Of a DNA stretch of 64,000 bases, positions 55,193 to 64,000 are shown piece after piece. Both the position numbers and the translations under genes were made by a program. The DNA is taken from positions 124,001 through 188,000 of the forward strand of contig NZ_WNXZ01000002.1 in assembly GCF_009733845.1 (NCBI RefSeq). Direction: 5' to 3'. The stretch comes from Pseudactinotalea terrae. Lineage in GTDB: Bacteria > Actinomycetota > Actinomycetes > Actinomycetales > Beutenbergiaceae. The stretch's first letter is position 1. Each line of letters opens with the position of its first letter. The notes beneath the pieces are model-generated. The model was not told where the DNA came from and did not search any database. It saw only the letters and a list, made by a program, of their open reading frames with translations.

Positions 55193-55620
55193 GCTCTTCT
55201 CGACACTGCCGTGTCCTGCGCACGTGCCGGGTGCGTGCAGAGGACACGTCAAGCGTCACCCGGACAGCCGCGGATCACGAGCGTGGCTCGGCCACGGTGC
55301 TGCTGCTCGCCGTCGTGGTCGTCGCGCTCGTGCTCGCGACCGGGGTGGTGGCGCTGGCCAGGGCGGCTCACGCCCGCGGAACAGCGCAGGCTGCGGCTGA
55401 CCTCGCCGCCATCGCCGCGGCCGAAGCGGCGCAGCGGCCGGCCGGTGGTGATCCCTGCGCGGTCGCGGCCCGGGTCGCCGCCGCCAACGGGGCCGCGACG
55501 GCTGGCTGCACGGTCGAGGCTGGGGGTTTCGTCAGCGTCATCACGACGGTCACCGTCGTGCCGCTCACGGGTTGGCGCACGACCGCCACGGGAGGGTCGC
55601 GGGCAGGACCGGTCATATGA
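55189..55620 (+). CDS. TadE/TadG-like protein with repeat-derived N-terminus
   Basis: A 143-residue protein coupled to the TadE-like gene by a GTGA overlap. From about residue 27 it has the usual DHERGSATVLLLAVVVVALVL helix and a Cys-containing domain (AQRPAGGDPCAVAARVAAANGA). The first 25 residues, however, are encoded by a copy of the dispersed palindrome (55210-55248), which therefore seems to have been inserted in frame into the leader. I recall this family as 'helicase/secretion neighbourhood TadE-like' proteins, matching the helicase next door. Confidence 0.88.
   Translation: MSSSRHCRVLRTCRVRAEDTSSVTRTAADHERGSATVLLLAVVVVALVLATGVVALARAAHARGTAQAAADLAAIAAAEAAQRPAGGDPCAVAARVAAANGAATAGCTVEAGGFVSVITTVTVVPLTGWRTTATGGSRAGPVI
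55210..55248. repeat. Dispersed palindrome, copy C, inside TadG-like gene
   Basis: Arms CGTGTCCTGCGCACG (55210-55224) and 55234-55248 match as reverse complements at 13 of 15 positions. It belongs to the same family as 38308-38354 and 39415-39459 but lies in coding DNA. Confidence 0.7.
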
Positions 55621-55757
55621 GTGCCTCCGGCGGCCACGGTGTGTCGGGGCTCCCGGCTGCCCCTGGGCCACCAGACGAGGACGAGACCTTGCCACCACCT
55701 GGGCGTGTACGGAATCGTGTGGAATCCGGGGTGTGGACGGAATCGTGTTGACGGCTC

Positions 55758-58232
55758 TCAGGCGGGGGCGTGAGCAAGCAGCAGGTCGAGGACTCGGCGT
55801 GCGCCGGCCTTGCTGAGCGGGTTGTTGCCGTTGCCGCACTTGGGCGACTGCACGCACGCCGGGCAGCCGTCGCGGCACCGGCAGGAGGCCACCGCGTCGC
55901 GGGTCGCGCGCATCCACGACCTCGCTGCCGCGAAGCCACGCTCGGAGAACCCGGCGCCGCCGGGGTAGCCGTCGTAGACGAAGACGGTGGGCATGAAGGT
56001 GTCCGCGTGCAGCGCCGTCGAGAGACCGCCGATGTCCCACCGGTCGCACGTGGCGACGAGCGGCAGCAACCCGATGCTGGCGTGCTCAGCCGCGTGCAGC
56101 GAGCCGGGCAGCTCGTCCGGGCCGATGCCGGAGTCGGCGAGCACGTCGGTCTCGACCGTCCACCACACCGCGGCCGTGCGCAGCACCCGCTCCGGCAGGT
56201 CGAGCGTGTACGACCCCATCAGGTCGAGCCCGGGCAGCCGACGGCGGTCGTACCCGATCACGCGCGAGGTCACCTCGATCGATCCCCGGTGCCAGGTGAT
56301 CGGGCCCCACACCTGCTGGTCCTGCGCGCCGAGGATGCGCACGTGCCGTTCCGACCGGGCCCGGGTGCGGAACGGCGGGCGCTCGGCGACCACGAGGGCC
56401 ACGTCGTCGCCGTAGTGCGTCACTCGGAACGTGCGCCCCTGGTGGGTGTAGATCGCGCCCTCGTGGACCACGGCGTCGGCTCGTGCGCCGTCGACGGTGC
56501 CGACCACGCTTCCGGTGTCCTCCTCGACCACCGAGATGACGGTGTCGGCGCCGCCGCGCAGGTCGGTGAGGCTCTGCGGGGTCTCCGGTCGGTCGTAGTT
56601 CCAGTACCAGCAGCGGCCGCGGCGGCGCAGCAGCCCGCGCGCGACCAGCTCGTCGAGCAGCACCTCGTCGGTGAGCCCGAAGCGAGGCAGGTCCTCGGCG
56701 CGGATCGGCAGCTCACCGGCGGCCGCGCACAGGTGCGGGGCCAGCACGTACGGGTTGCCCGGGTCGAACGCCGTGGCCTCGACCGGCGCACCGAAGATCG
56801 CCTCCGGGTGCCGCAGCAGGTAGGAGTCCAGCGGGTCGTCCGAGGCGACGAGCACCGCGAGCCCCTCAGCGCCGGCGCGGCCCGCGCGGCCGATCTGCTG
56901 CCACAACGAGGTCCGGGTGCCCGGCCAGCCCGCGATCAGCACGGCGTCGAGCCCGGCGATGTCCACGCCCAGCTCGAGCGCGTTGGTGGAGGCCAGTCCC
57001 AGCAGCTCACCGGTGCGCAGCGCGCGTTCCAGGTCGCGCCGCTCCTCCGGCAGGTAGCCGCCGCGATAGGCAGCCACGGAGTGCGGCCCGACAGGCGGCT
57101 CACCCTCGGGCACCGCAGGGGCACCATCGCCCTGCGCCGTCAGCGCTGTCGACGCGGAACCCGGCGGCTGCCACTGCGGCCGCAAGCGGTTCCGCGCGTG
57201 ATCGGCGATCACCTCCGCACCGAGCCGCGATCGGACGAACGCGAGCGTGCGCCGCCGTGTGGACACCAGGTCGACCAGCAGGTCCGCGACCTCGCTCAGG
57301 GTCGAGCGGCGCGGGGCATCGGGGGTGCCGGAGATCGGGGCGTCGTCGTCGGTGCCCTCGAGATCCTCGAGGCCCTCGGCGAGCGGCGGCTGCCACAGCG
57401 CCACCGTGCGCCGGCCGGCCGGGGAACCATCCTCGGTGACCGCCGCGACCGCGCCCGGCTCCACGCCGAGCAACCGCGCCGCCGTCGCCGCCGGGTCGCC
57501 CGTGGTCGCCGAGGCGAGCACCACGGTGGGCCGACCGCCGTAGTGCTCGGCGACCCGGAGCAGCCGCCGCAGCACCAGCGAGACGTGCGCGCCCATCACG
57601 CCGCGGTAGGCGTGGCACTCATCGACCACCACGAACCGCAGCCCGAACAGCAGCCGCTGCCACCGGCGGTGCCCCGGCAGCATCGAGAAGTGCAGGAAGT
57701 CCGGGTTGCTCATCACGATGTCGGCGTGGTCGCGAGCCCAGTCCCGCTCGTCGAGGCTCGTGTCGCCGTCGACCGTGGTGGCCCGCACATCGCGGATCGC
57801 GGCGGCGTCGAGCAGGGTCTGCAACCCGTGCAGCTGATCGGCGGCCAGCGCCTTGGTGGGGGACAGGTACAGCGCCGTGGGTCGCCGCGACAGCTCCGAG
57901 AGCCGAGCTGCCGGCCGGGTCGCGCGGATCGCCGTCACGGCGCCGAGCCACGCCGGCAGCGACTTGCCCGACCCGGTGGAGGTCGCGATCACCACGTGCC
58001 GCCCGGCCCAGGCGTGCTCGGCCGCCTCGGTCTGATGGCGCCACGGCAGCCCGACCCCACGGGCGCGGTACCCCGCCACCAGATCTTGATCCGCCCACGC
58101 GGGCCACGCTCCGGGCACAGCCTTGCGCGCGGGCAGGTGCTCGAGGTGCACGAGGCAGTCACGCTCGCGCTCGCCGGTCAGCAGGGCCTCAAGGGTCCCC
58201 GAGGCCGACGCCTCCACCGCTCCAGCTGCCAC
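55758..58232 (-). CDS. DEAD/DEAH-box helicase with DUF1998 (MrfA/YprA-like)
   Basis: A superfamily 2 DNA helicase of about 824 residues. The start is uncertain: GTG at 58232 or 58217; longer readings are not protein-like. Motif I is TSTGSGKS, motif II VVVDECHAYRG, motif III ASATTG, and motif VI QQIGRAGRAG. The C-terminal DUF1998 region has four cysteines (CRCRDGCPACVQSPKCG) that bind zinc. MrfA-type helicases help repair cross-linked or mitomycin-damaged DNA. Mycobacterial Rv3649 has the same place next to the Tad genes. Confidence 0.93.
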   Translation of the reverse strand: MAAGAVEASASGTLEALLTGERERDCLVHLEHLPARKAVPGAWPAWADQDLVAGYRARGVGLPWRHQTEAAEHAWAGRHVVIATSTGSGKSLPAWLGAVTAIRATRPAARLSELSRRPTALYLSPTKALAADQLHGLQTLLDAAAIRDVRATTVDGDTSLDERDWARDHADIVMSNPDFLHFSMLPGHRRWQRLLFGLRFVVVDECHAYRGVMGAHVSLVLRRLLRVAEHYGGRPTVVLASATTGDPAATAARLLGVEPGAVAAVTEDGSPAGRRTVALWQPPLAEGLEDLEGTDDDAPISGTPDAPRRSTLSEVADLLVDLVSTRRRTLAFVRSRLGAEVIADHARNRLRPQWQPPGSASTALTAQGDGAPAVPEGEPPVGPHSVAAYRGGYLPEERRDLERALRTGELLGLASTNALELGVDIAGLDAVLIAGWPGTRTSLWQQIGRAGRAGAEGLAVLVASDDPLDSYLLRHPEAIFGAPVEATAFDPGNPYVLAPHLCAAAGELPIRAEDLPRFGLTDEVLLDELVARGLLRRRGRCWYWNYDRPETPQSLTDLRGGADTVISVVEEDTGSVVGTVDGARADAVVHEGAIYTHQGRTFRVTHYGDDVALVVAERPPFRTRARSERHVRILGAQDQQVWGPITWHRGSIEVTSRVIGYDRRRLPGLDLMGSYTLDLPERVLRTAAVWWTVETDVLADSGIGPDELPGSLHAAEHASIGLLPLVATCDRWDIGGLSTALHADTFMPTVFVYDGYPGGAGFSERGFAAARSWMRATRDAVASCRCRDGCPACVQSPKCGNGNNPLSKAGARRVLDLLLAHAPA

Positions 58233-58450
58233 ATCTCCATTGTGCGCGCTCGGACCGACAGCGGGTGGCGGCCGCACCTGGTGCGACCGCCTCCCGCATC
58301 TCCTCGGTCGGACCCGTGCTGGCGGTGAGGCCCCCCGGCAGCACCGCATACCGGGTCCCCATCCCGTGGTTCCGAGGCGTGAGCCACGCTAGTCCGGATG
58401 GTGATACTTCATGGTCCGACGGCGTGGGCAGATCTCCCCGTGCGGGTGCG

Positions 58451-59653
58451 CTAGCCGATGCTCATCGCCCCGTCGGTGACGCTGACGTCGAGCGGCGCCC
58501 CGACCATCGGGTACGTCTCCAGGGCGTCGCCCTCGCCCGCGCGCACGCCCACCTCGGCCCAGGTGAACAGCCGGTAGTCGCCGTCGGTCAGCGGGGTCGG
58601 CTCACCCGCGCACGAGTCGACCACGGGGAACCAGGCGAATCCCTCGAACACCTGCTCACCGCCGGCCGCCAGGTCGAGCGCGGGCCCGAGATCGAGTGGG
58701 CGCCCGTGCTCGGACGCCCGCCACCACGTGATCACGTTCCCGCTCAGGTCGGTGAGCACCGTGACCACCTCGGCGCTGAGCTCGCCGGACAGCGGGGCGT
58801 CCGAGACGGTCCCGATCGTCAGGTCCAACGGCAGCCCGTCGGTGTAGGGCTCGTCAGGGTCGCCCGCATGGAAAGGGTCGGCCCCGGACGCCGCCGTCGA
58901 GGCCCACATCGGGTTCTCCGCCACCGCCGGGATCATGTCGCCGCAGATCGGGGTGAAGGCGGCGGCGGGAGTGGCTTCGCCGTCGGGCTCGCCGTCAGCC
59001 TGAGGGTCCACCACCTGGCCGTCGGTGACCCGGATCCCGTTGGTGGCCGCCCGCCACGGCAGCTCGGTCCCGTCGGCGGCGGTCGCGGTGCCGGTCAGGG
59101 TGAGGTCGTACACGCCGTCGGGAAGCGGGCCGCCCGCCGTCACCCCCGCCCGGGCGCAGCTCTCCAGGGTCGCGCTCGCGAGCACGTCGCCGGCGGTGCC
59201 CGGAGCGATCGTCACGGGCTCGGGCGCGACCGCCGCGTAGCCGATCACCTCACCCGTGCCCTGCAGCGAGACCACCAGGACGACCTCACCGGCCGTGGTG
59301 GCCTCGGCGTCGCCCAGGTTCTCGAGCTGTGCCCGCATCGTCAGCGACATGCCATCGCTGACTTGCAGGGTGGCGAAGCCGTCGAGCTCGCCCGGCGCCG
59401 GGAGCACCTCGATCGCGGGCTCGCCGCACCACGCTGCCGGCACCGCCGGGGTGACCGGGCCGGGCAGCGTCCACAGCGTCGCCGTGCCGATCGCGGCGAC
59501 GCCGACCACGGCACCCGCACCCGCCTGCACCCTCCGGATGGCGCGCCGGCGGCGCACGAGGCGACGGACGCCGTCGAGATGTCCGCCCAGCGGATCGCGC
59601 TCGGGGACGAGATCGTCGGCGGCCTGGGCGAGCAATGCCTGCAGGTCGGTCAT
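58451..59653 (-). CDS. Membrane-anchored partner of sigma factor
   Basis: A 400-residue protein whose start overlaps the sigma-factor stop (ATGA). A short cytosolic N-terminus (about 1-42) rich in charged residues precedes one membrane helix (about 44-62) and a large extracytoplasmic region of two immunoglobulin-like halves. Several cysteines (for example CGEPAIEV and ICGDMIP) may form disulfides. The position suggests an anti-sigma or regulatory role, but no zinc-binding anti-sigma motif is present. Confidence 0.8.
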   Translation of the reverse strand: MTDLQALLAQAADDLVPERDPLGGHLDGVRRLVRRRRAIRRVQAGAGAVVGVAAIGTATLWTLPGPVTPAVPAAWCGEPAIEVLPAPGELDGFATLQVSDGMSLTMRAQLENLGDAEATTAGEVVLVVSLQGTGEVIGYAAVAPEPVTIAPGTAGDVLASATLESCARAGVTAGGPLPDGVYDLTLTGTATAADGTELPWRAATNGIRVTDGQVVDPQADGEPDGEATPAAAFTPICGDMIPAVAENPMWASTAASGADPFHAGDPDEPYTDGLPLDLTIGTVSDAPLSGELSAEVVTVLTDLSGNVITWWRASEHGRPLDLGPALDLAAGGEQVFEGFAWFPVVDSCAGEPTPLTDGDYRLFTWAEVGVRAGEGDALETYPMVGAPLDVSVTDGAMSIG

Positions 59654-60165
59654 GGCAGTACCTCGGTCTCGTGCGTCGTGGGCGAGGGGCGCAGCTCCGC
59701 GGCGAGGGCGTGGCCGGCATCGGAGAGGTAGCGCTTGACGGTGCCCTGCGCCAGCCCGAGCTCGGCGGCGATCTGCGGCACCGTGAGGTCCTCGTAGAAG
59801 CGAAGGACCACGCAGGCGCGCTCGCGGGGGCTCAGCGTGCGCAGCGCTGCGGTGACGTCGAGGCTGGCGGCCACCTCGTCGTCGGAACGGCCCTCGTCGG
59901 GATCGACCAGGAGGTGGCGGACCTTCACCCAGCGGCGGTGCCGCCGGTAGGAGTCGAGAAAGATCGTCAGGATCGTGCGACGCACGTACGCCTCGAGGCT
60001 GTCGATGTCCCGCACGCGCCCGTGACGGCTCGCGAACACCTTGACGAGCGCATCCTGCACGAGGTCCTCGGCGCCGCGGCGGCTGCCGGTGAGCAGCGTC
60101 GCGTGCTTGAGCAGCGCCGCGCCCCGATCGCGGACGAACTCGGCGAGCACGTCGTCGTCGCGCAC
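59650..60165 (-). CDS. SigE-family ECF RNA polymerase sigma factor
   Basis: A 171-residue extracytoplasmic-function sigma factor; GAGGAGG lies five bases before the GTG. Region 2 contains AEDLVQDALVKVFASR and region 4 has LSPRERACVVLRFYEDLTVPQIAAELGLAQGTVKRYL. It belongs to the SigE group common in actinobacteria and is coupled to the membrane protein that follows. The signal and regulon are unknown. Confidence 0.93.
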   Translation of the reverse strand: MRDDDVLAEFVRDRGAALLKHATLLTGSRRGAEDLVQDALVKVFASRHGRVRDIDSLEAYVRRTILTIFLDSYRRHRRWVKVRHLLVDPDEGRSDDEVAASLDVTAALRTLSPRERACVVLRFYEDLTVPQIAAELGLAQGTVKRYLSDAGHALAAELRPSPTTHETEVLP

Positions 60166-60273
60166 AGCACCTCCTCGACAGGTCGATTGTTCACCTGTCA
60201 GGACGTCCGGGGGCGGTCAATCGTTGGGTGGAGCCTGCGCGGCTCGGTGCCGGCTCTTGGCAGGATGGCCGCC

Positions 60274-60519
60274 ATGACCGACGAGATGCCCGTGTGGGGA
60301 TCACCCGAGCCCCACCGGGACCAGCCGGAGCCCGCAGATCCGGGGCCCGCCCGTGAGCTGGTCTGCCCCGTGTGCCGAGGCACGACCTTCAGCGAGGAAG
60401 AGGGCAAGATCGAGACGCGGTGGGGAATGAGCAACCACGTGCTGACCATGAGGGTGTGCCAGCGCTGCTCGCACGTGCTGTTCTTCCGGCCGAGCGGCGC
60501 GCCCAGCTGGTTCTACTAG
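60274..60519 (+). CDS. Small zinc-ribbon protein
   Basis: An 81-residue protein with two cysteine pairs, CPVCRG and CQRCSH, forming a zinc ribbon, and the end FFRPSGAPSWFY. The ATG at 60274 is chosen; ATG at 60265 is also in frame. The stop overlaps the end of the convergent serine hydrolase gene by four bases. The function is unknown. Confidence 0.8.
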   Translation: MTDEMPVWGSPEPHRDQPEPADPGPARELVCPVCRGTTFSEEEGKIETRWGMSNHVLTMRVCQRCSHVLFFRPSGAPSWFY

Positions 60520-61508
60520 TCCAGCAGCGCGTCCCACATCGCCCACGCGCCCTCGGTCGTGCTGCAGAGCACGGTCCGGGTCACGCCGGCGCTGCGGTCA
60601 TGGCGGCTGAGGAAGGAGACGCCGGCATCCTGGCCCACCAGCTGGGGGTCCACATCACCCTCAACGCTGGGCCGCAGCCAGAAACCCAACCCGTAGTCGT
60701 CGGCGTCATCGGGCACCTTGACCTGGGTCGTGACCATCTGTTCGGTCATGTCGGTCGAGATGATCGCGCCGGCGAGCAGCGCCGTCCAGAACCGGTGGAT
60801 GTCGGTGACCGTCGTGTACATGCCGCCGTCACCGGAGCCGAGGATCGGGAGGTGGAAGACGTTGCTGATCGCATCCTCGTCCTCGCTGAGATATCCGATC
60901 GCGGTGCGCTGGGGCAGCCGGTCGGACCGGAAGAAGCCGGAGTCGACCATGCCCGCCGGCTCAAGCACACGGGTCCGCACCAGCTCGTGATAGCCGGTCC
61001 CGCTCGCGCGTTCGGCGAGCAGAGCCAGCACCACGAAGCCGCCGTTGCAGTACGTGAACCGGTCGCCGGGCGCGAACGCCTGCTGATGCCCCTCGAGATC
61101 GCCCAGGAAGTCCGACGTGGTCAGGTACTCGTGCACCGGGCGCGCCAGCACGTGGTCGGCGGCCTCCCAGGTGTCCTCGTCGAGATAGTCCCCGATGCCG
61201 GAGGTGTGCGTGAGCAGGTGCCGAACGGTGACGGCGTCGTCGATCAGCGGCAGGTCCTCGCCGAGGAGCTCGCGGGCCCGGGTCTCGAGCGTGATCGCAC
61301 CCTGCTCGACGAGCGAGGCGATCACGAGCGCCGTCATGCCCTTCGAGCCCGAGGCGAGCGCGAACCGGGTGTCGGCGGTGACGGGGGTCCCGGTCGACCG
61401 GTTCGCCAGTCCGTAGGGCCGCACCATGTCGGAGGCACCGCCGAGCTCGGCGACCACCCCGGAGAATCGGGTGCGGTCGGCCGTGGCGTCGAGCTTCTCG
61501 GTGCGCAT
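60516..61508 (-). CDS. Serine hydrolase of beta-lactamase/DD-peptidase family
   Basis: A 330-residue protein with the class C beta-lactamase-like fold. The active site S-x-x-K is at 53-56 (LASGSKGM), the Y-x-N motif at about 153-155 (FTYCNGG), and GDGGMYTTVTDIHRFW is characteristic. The ATG at 61508 is preferred because TACGGT, a -10, ends six bases upstream; ATG at 61550 is the alternative. No signal peptide is seen, so it is more likely an esterase or peptidase than a beta-lactamase. Confidence 0.92.
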   Translation of the reverse strand: MRTEKLDATADRTRFSGVVAELGGASDMVRPYGLANRSTGTPVTADTRFALASGSKGMTALVIASLVEQGAITLETRARELLGEDLPLIDDAVTVRHLLTHTSGIGDYLDEDTWEAADHVLARPVHEYLTTSDFLGDLEGHQQAFAPGDRFTYCNGGFVVLALLAERASGTGYHELVRTRVLEPAGMVDSGFFRSDRLPQRTAIGYLSEDEDAISNVFHLPILGSGDGGMYTTVTDIHRFWTALLAGAIISTDMTEQMVTTQVKVPDDADDYGLGFWLRPSVEGDVDPQLVGQDAGVSFLSRHDRSAGVTRTVLCSTTEGAWAMWDALLD

Positions 61509-61514
61509 GCGCTG

Positions 61515-61520
61515 ACCGTA
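61515..61520 (-). promoter_or_regulatory. Leaderless -10 element of serine hydrolase gene
   Basis: On the minus strand TACGGT ends six bases before the ATG at 61508. Confidence 0.5.
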
Positions 61521-61570
61521 GGCCTGGCCGAGCGGTCTGACCAAGGGCATTGCGGGCGGTCGATCGGGCC

Positions 61571-61576
61571 TAGGCT
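61571..61576 (+). promoter_or_regulatory. Leaderless -10 element of NUDIX gene
   Basis: TAGGCT ends six bases before the GTG at 61583; there is no Shine-Dalgarno sequence. Confidence 0.55.
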
Positions 61577-61582
61577 CAGCGG

Positions 61583-62047
61583 GTGCTCGATCGGTTCGTC
61601 GTCGTTCCCGCCTCGTACGTCTACCTGCTCCGCGAGGGCGAAGGCGGGACCGAGGTGCTGCTGCAGCTCCGCCGCGACACGGGGTACATGGACGGGTTCT
61701 GGGCGGCGGCAGCGGCCGGGCACGTGGAGCGCGGCGAGGATGCGTTCGCGGCGGCCGCCCGTGAGGCCGCCGAGGAGCTCGGCCTCGCCGACATCGACCT
61801 CACCTTCGAGCTGACGATGCACCGCACCCAGGGGGCCGACCCGATCGACGAGCGGGTCGACTTCTTCTTCAGCGCTCGCAGCTGGTCGGGCGAACCCCGG
61901 CTGCTCGAGCCGGAGAAGGCCTCCGGGCTGGCCTGGTTCCCGCTGACCGACCTGCCTGAGCCGACCGTGCCCCACGAGCGCGTCGCGCTGACCCACCTCG
62001 GCAGCGGCACCGGGTACCTGGCGTTCGGCTTCCACGATCCCGCCTGA
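61583..62047 (+). CDS. NUDIX hydrolase
   Basis: A 154-residue single-domain hydrolase. The Nudix box is complete: G-x5-E then REAAEELGL (GHVERGEDAF, about 50-72). The N-terminal VVPASYVYLLREG and the late FPLTDLPE are typical of small NUDIX enzymes acting on nucleoside diphosphate derivatives. The substrate is unknown. It is divergent from the serine hydrolase. Confidence 0.93.
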   Translation: MLDRFVVVPASYVYLLREGEGGTEVLLQLRRDTGYMDGFWAAAAAGHVERGEDAFAAAAREAAEELGLADIDLTFELTMHRTQGADPIDERVDFFFSARSWSGEPRLLEPEKASGLAWFPLTDLPEPTVPHERVALTHLGSGTGYLAFGFHDPA

Positions 62048-62057
62048 GCAGCGACGC

Positions 62058-62678
62058 TCAACGCGTCTCGGCGGCAACGACGAGCAGCAGCGCGGCGAGC
62101 CAGCCGAGCCCGCCCGCGAGCGCCAGCCGCTGCACCAGACCCGCGCGCGGGGACTCTGCCTCCCACGCCTTGCTGAACGCGCCGACCCCGACGGCGACGG
62201 CCACCGCGACCGCGGCGGATGCCCACCGGAACGGGATGGGCAGAGCCGCCGTCAGGGCAGCCACCAGCGGGAGCACCGGCATCGTGAAGAACACGACCGC
62301 GCCCGCCTGGTCGTGGCGGACGTGGTGTTGCGAGGGCGACGGCGGATCGCCTTCGGGGGTGCCGGGCGGGTACCCCCGCGCCGGGTCCATCGGGTAGATC
62401 CCGGAGGCGAGCAGCCCGAGGCCGAGCACGATCACCCCGGAAGCCAGCAGCCACGACGTGCTCCACACACCCGCGCCACCGGTGGCGATCAGGGCGCCGC
62501 ACAGCACGAAGCTGAGGTTCTGCAGCCAGCCGCGGCTGCCGAGAGCCAGCGCGCTCACCGGGTGCCGGATGACGCTGTAGGAGGATCGGGTCAGACCGTC
62601 GATCGTGCTGCCCACCAGGAAGGCGAGCGACGCGACCGCGCCGAGGATCAGCACAGCCTCCTGCACGCCCCCGCTCAC
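62058..62678 (-). CDS. DUF998-family membrane protein
   Basis: A 206-residue protein with about six membrane segments, for example AVLILGAVASLAFLVGS and WLLASGVIVLGLGLLASG. The motif YSVIRHPVSALALG near the N-terminus and GIYPMDPARGYPPGTP in the middle, followed by HHVRHDQAG, are characteristic of DUF998. The function is unknown. It converges with the NUDIX gene. Confidence 0.85.
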   Translation of the reverse strand: MSGGVQEAVLILGAVASLAFLVGSTIDGLTRSSYSVIRHPVSALALGSRGWLQNLSFVLCGALIATGGAGVWSTSWLLASGVIVLGLGLLASGIYPMDPARGYPPGTPEGDPPSPSQHHVRHDQAGAVVFFTMPVLPLVAALTAALPIPFRWASAAVAVAVAVGVGAFSKAWEAESPRAGLVQRLALAGGLGWLAALLLVVAAETR

Positions 62679-62836
62679 GCCGTCATGGTGCCATCCCTGC
62701 CTTCCTGCGCCGGTGACCCCGCGGCTCGGACAGATGGTCGGCGCCAGGGCCGCCCTGGCCTAGACTGCCCAACCAGGCAGGGGGACGTACCCGATGACCC
62801 CGACAGCCACCGGTACGCACACGTCATGGAGGACGG

Positions 62837-64000
62837 ATGCCCTCGCTCGCTACGAGCAGTCTTGTCACTGTTGCGGTCATTGGTCTGATCGCCATCGCGT
62901 CATTGGTGATCGCAGCGATCCTGCGCCGCCAGGTCCTCGCGGCCGACGACGGAACCCCGAAGATGCAGGAGATCGCCGGCGCGATCCAGGAAGGTGCGTC
63001 CGCCTTCCTGACCCGCCAGTTCAAGACCTTGGCGATCTTCGCCGTCCTGGTCTTCGGTCTGCTGTTCCTGCTACCCGGTGACGGCGGGGTCAGGATCGGC
63101 CGCTCGGTCGCCTTCCTGTTCGGCGCGGCGTTCTCCGCCGCGATCGGCTACCTGGGCATGTGGCTCGCCACCCGCGCCAACCTGCGCGTCGCCGCTGCCG
63201 CGATGAAGCCGAACGGGCGGGTCGAGGGCGCGCGCATCGCCTTCCGCACCGGCGGTGCGGTCGGCATGGGCGTCGTGGGCCTCGGCCTGCTGGGCGCCGC
63301 GGCCGTGGTGCTCGGTTTCGGGTTCGAGGCCCCCGCGGTCCTCGAGGGCTTCGGCTTCGGCGCCGCGCTGCTCGCGATGTTCATGCGCGTCGGCGGCGGC
63401 ATCTTCACCAAGGCCGCCGACGTCGGTGCCGACCTCGTGGGCAAGGTCGAGCAGCACATCCCCGAGGACGACCCGCGCAACGCCGCCACCATCGCCGACA
63501 ACGTGGGCGACAACGTGGGCGACTGCGCCGGCATGGCCGCGGACCTCTTCGAGTCCTACGCCGTGACGCTGGTCGCCGCCCTCATCCTGGGCAAGGCCAC
63601 CATGGGCGAGCAGGGCCTGATCTTCCCGCTGATCGTCACCGCGATCGGCGCGCTGGTCGCCGTTCTCGGCGTGGTCATCACGAAGGTCCGTGGCGCCGAG
63701 TCCGGCCTGACCGCGATCAACCGCGGCTTCTACATCTCCGCGATCGTCGGTGCCGTGCTGGCCGGCATCGCCGCGTTCGTCTACCTGCCCGGCAGCTTCG
63801 AGTCCGTCACGCCCGGCAGCGAGATCGTCAGCCTCACCGGCCTGACCACCGACCCCCGCCTCATCGCCGCGCTCGCGGTCCTGATCGGCGTGGTCCTCGC
63901 CGGCGTCATCCTGTGGCTGACCGGCTACTTCACCGACACCAACAAGCGCCCCACGATCCAGGTCGCCGCCTCCACCCGCACCGGCGCGGCCACCGTGGTG
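62837..64000 (+). CDS. hppA: Membrane-bound H+-pyrophosphatase, 5' part
   Basis: Proton pump driven by pyrophosphate hydrolysis. The ATG follows GGAGG by four bases, and the gene runs off the right edge, leaving the first 388 residues. Visible are several membrane helices, AIQEGASAFLTRQF, the pyrophosphate-binding GGGIFTKAADVGADLVGK (about 187-204) and EDDPRNAATIADNVGDNVGD. The residue that separates K+-dependent from K+-independent types lies outside the window. A small hairpin (62743-62759, GCCAGGG and CCCTGGC) and TAGACT (62761-62766), a possible -10, are upstream. Confidence 0.96.
   Translation, partial: MPSLATSSLVTVAVIGLIAIASLVIAAILRRQVLAADDGTPKMQEIAGAIQEGASAFLTRQFKTLAIFAVLVFGLLFLLPGDGGVRIGRSVAFLFGAAFSAAIGYLGMWLATRANLRVAAAAMKPNGRVEGARIAFRTGGAVGMGVVGLGLLGAAAVVLGFGFEAPAVLEGFGFGAALLAMFMRVGGGIFTKAADVGADLVGKVEQHIPEDDPRNAATIADNVGDNVGDCAGMAADLFESYAVTLVAALILGKATMGEQGLIFPLIVTAIGALVAVLGVVITKVRGAESGLTAINRGFYISAIVGAVLAGIAAFVYLPGSFESVTPGSEIVSLTGLTTDPRLIAALAVLIGVVLAGVILWLTGYFTDTNKRPTIQVAASTRTGAATVV

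Overview
The window is high-GC actinobacterial chromosome. The evidence is strong G/C bias at third codon positions, many GTG starts, a WhiB regulator, a minimal Tad pilus locus, leaderless-looking promoters (TANNNT six to eight bases before the start codon), and a gene order from about 39.7 to 58.2 kb that I recall from the Mycobacterium tuberculosis Rv3683-Rv3649 neighbourhood. The genus cannot be fixed from the sequence; a member of Micrococcales or a relative would fit.

Region 1 (about 1-18.2 kb) is an integrated mobile element. A tyrosine integrase (16834-18033, minus) abuts the 3' end of tRNA-Ser(GGA) (18202-18289, minus), which marks the right boundary; the left boundary lies outside the window. 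The element carries a MobF relaxase-helicase (4312-8076), small cargo genes, a PD-(D/E)XK-like nuclease (8529-10007), an HNH endonuclease (10386-11426) and, divergent from these, three co-directional genes (11733-16709). Those three encode a small 'middle component', a zinc-containing coiled-coil ABC ATPase with a deviant Walker A, and a protein with a C-terminal D-ExK nuclease motif. They look like an ABC-three-component-type anti-phage system and are the best candidate here for an undescribed one.

Region 2 (18.2-26.7 kb) is chromosomal housekeeping: a zinc-ribbon protein, SRP RNA (ffs), dnaX, recR, a DUF5063 protein, a repeat-tailed membrane protein, a TSUP permease, and lysC-asd of the aspartate pathway. 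Region 3 (26.8-38.3 kb) holds a 31-bp tandem repeat, an asymmetric heterodimeric ABC exporter, an S9 peptidase, a CopC-like protein, the methylcitrate-cycle genes prpD-prpB-prpC for propionate use, a VOC protein and a NUDIX-GNAT fusion.

Region 4 (38.3-49.5 kb) starts with a frameshifted DUF559/AbiEi-like gene flanked by two dispersed palindromes, then tRNA-Pro(CGG), a metallophosphoesterase, a class A penicillin-binding protein with a PASTA domain, whiB, DUF4177, RidA, a Crp/Fnr regulator with a probable autoregulatory site, an alpha/beta hydrolase lacking its nucleophile serine, acetyl-CoA synthetase and a membrane protein.

Region 5 (49.5-58.2 kb) is the Tad pilus locus: Ssd/CpaE-like protein, TadA ATPase, TadB, TadC, then DUF4244 pilin, TadE-like and TadG-like proteins, followed by an MrfA-type DUF1998 helicase. 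A shared two-box element (TTGTCCACAG, 18 bp, NTGTCCACA) precedes both Tad transcription units and the DUF559 gene.

Region 6 (58.4-64 kb) has a SigE-family sigma factor with its partner protein, a zinc-ribbon protein, a serine hydrolase, a NUDIX hydrolase, a DUF998 membrane protein and the 5' part of an H+-pyrophosphatase (hppA) that runs off the right edge.
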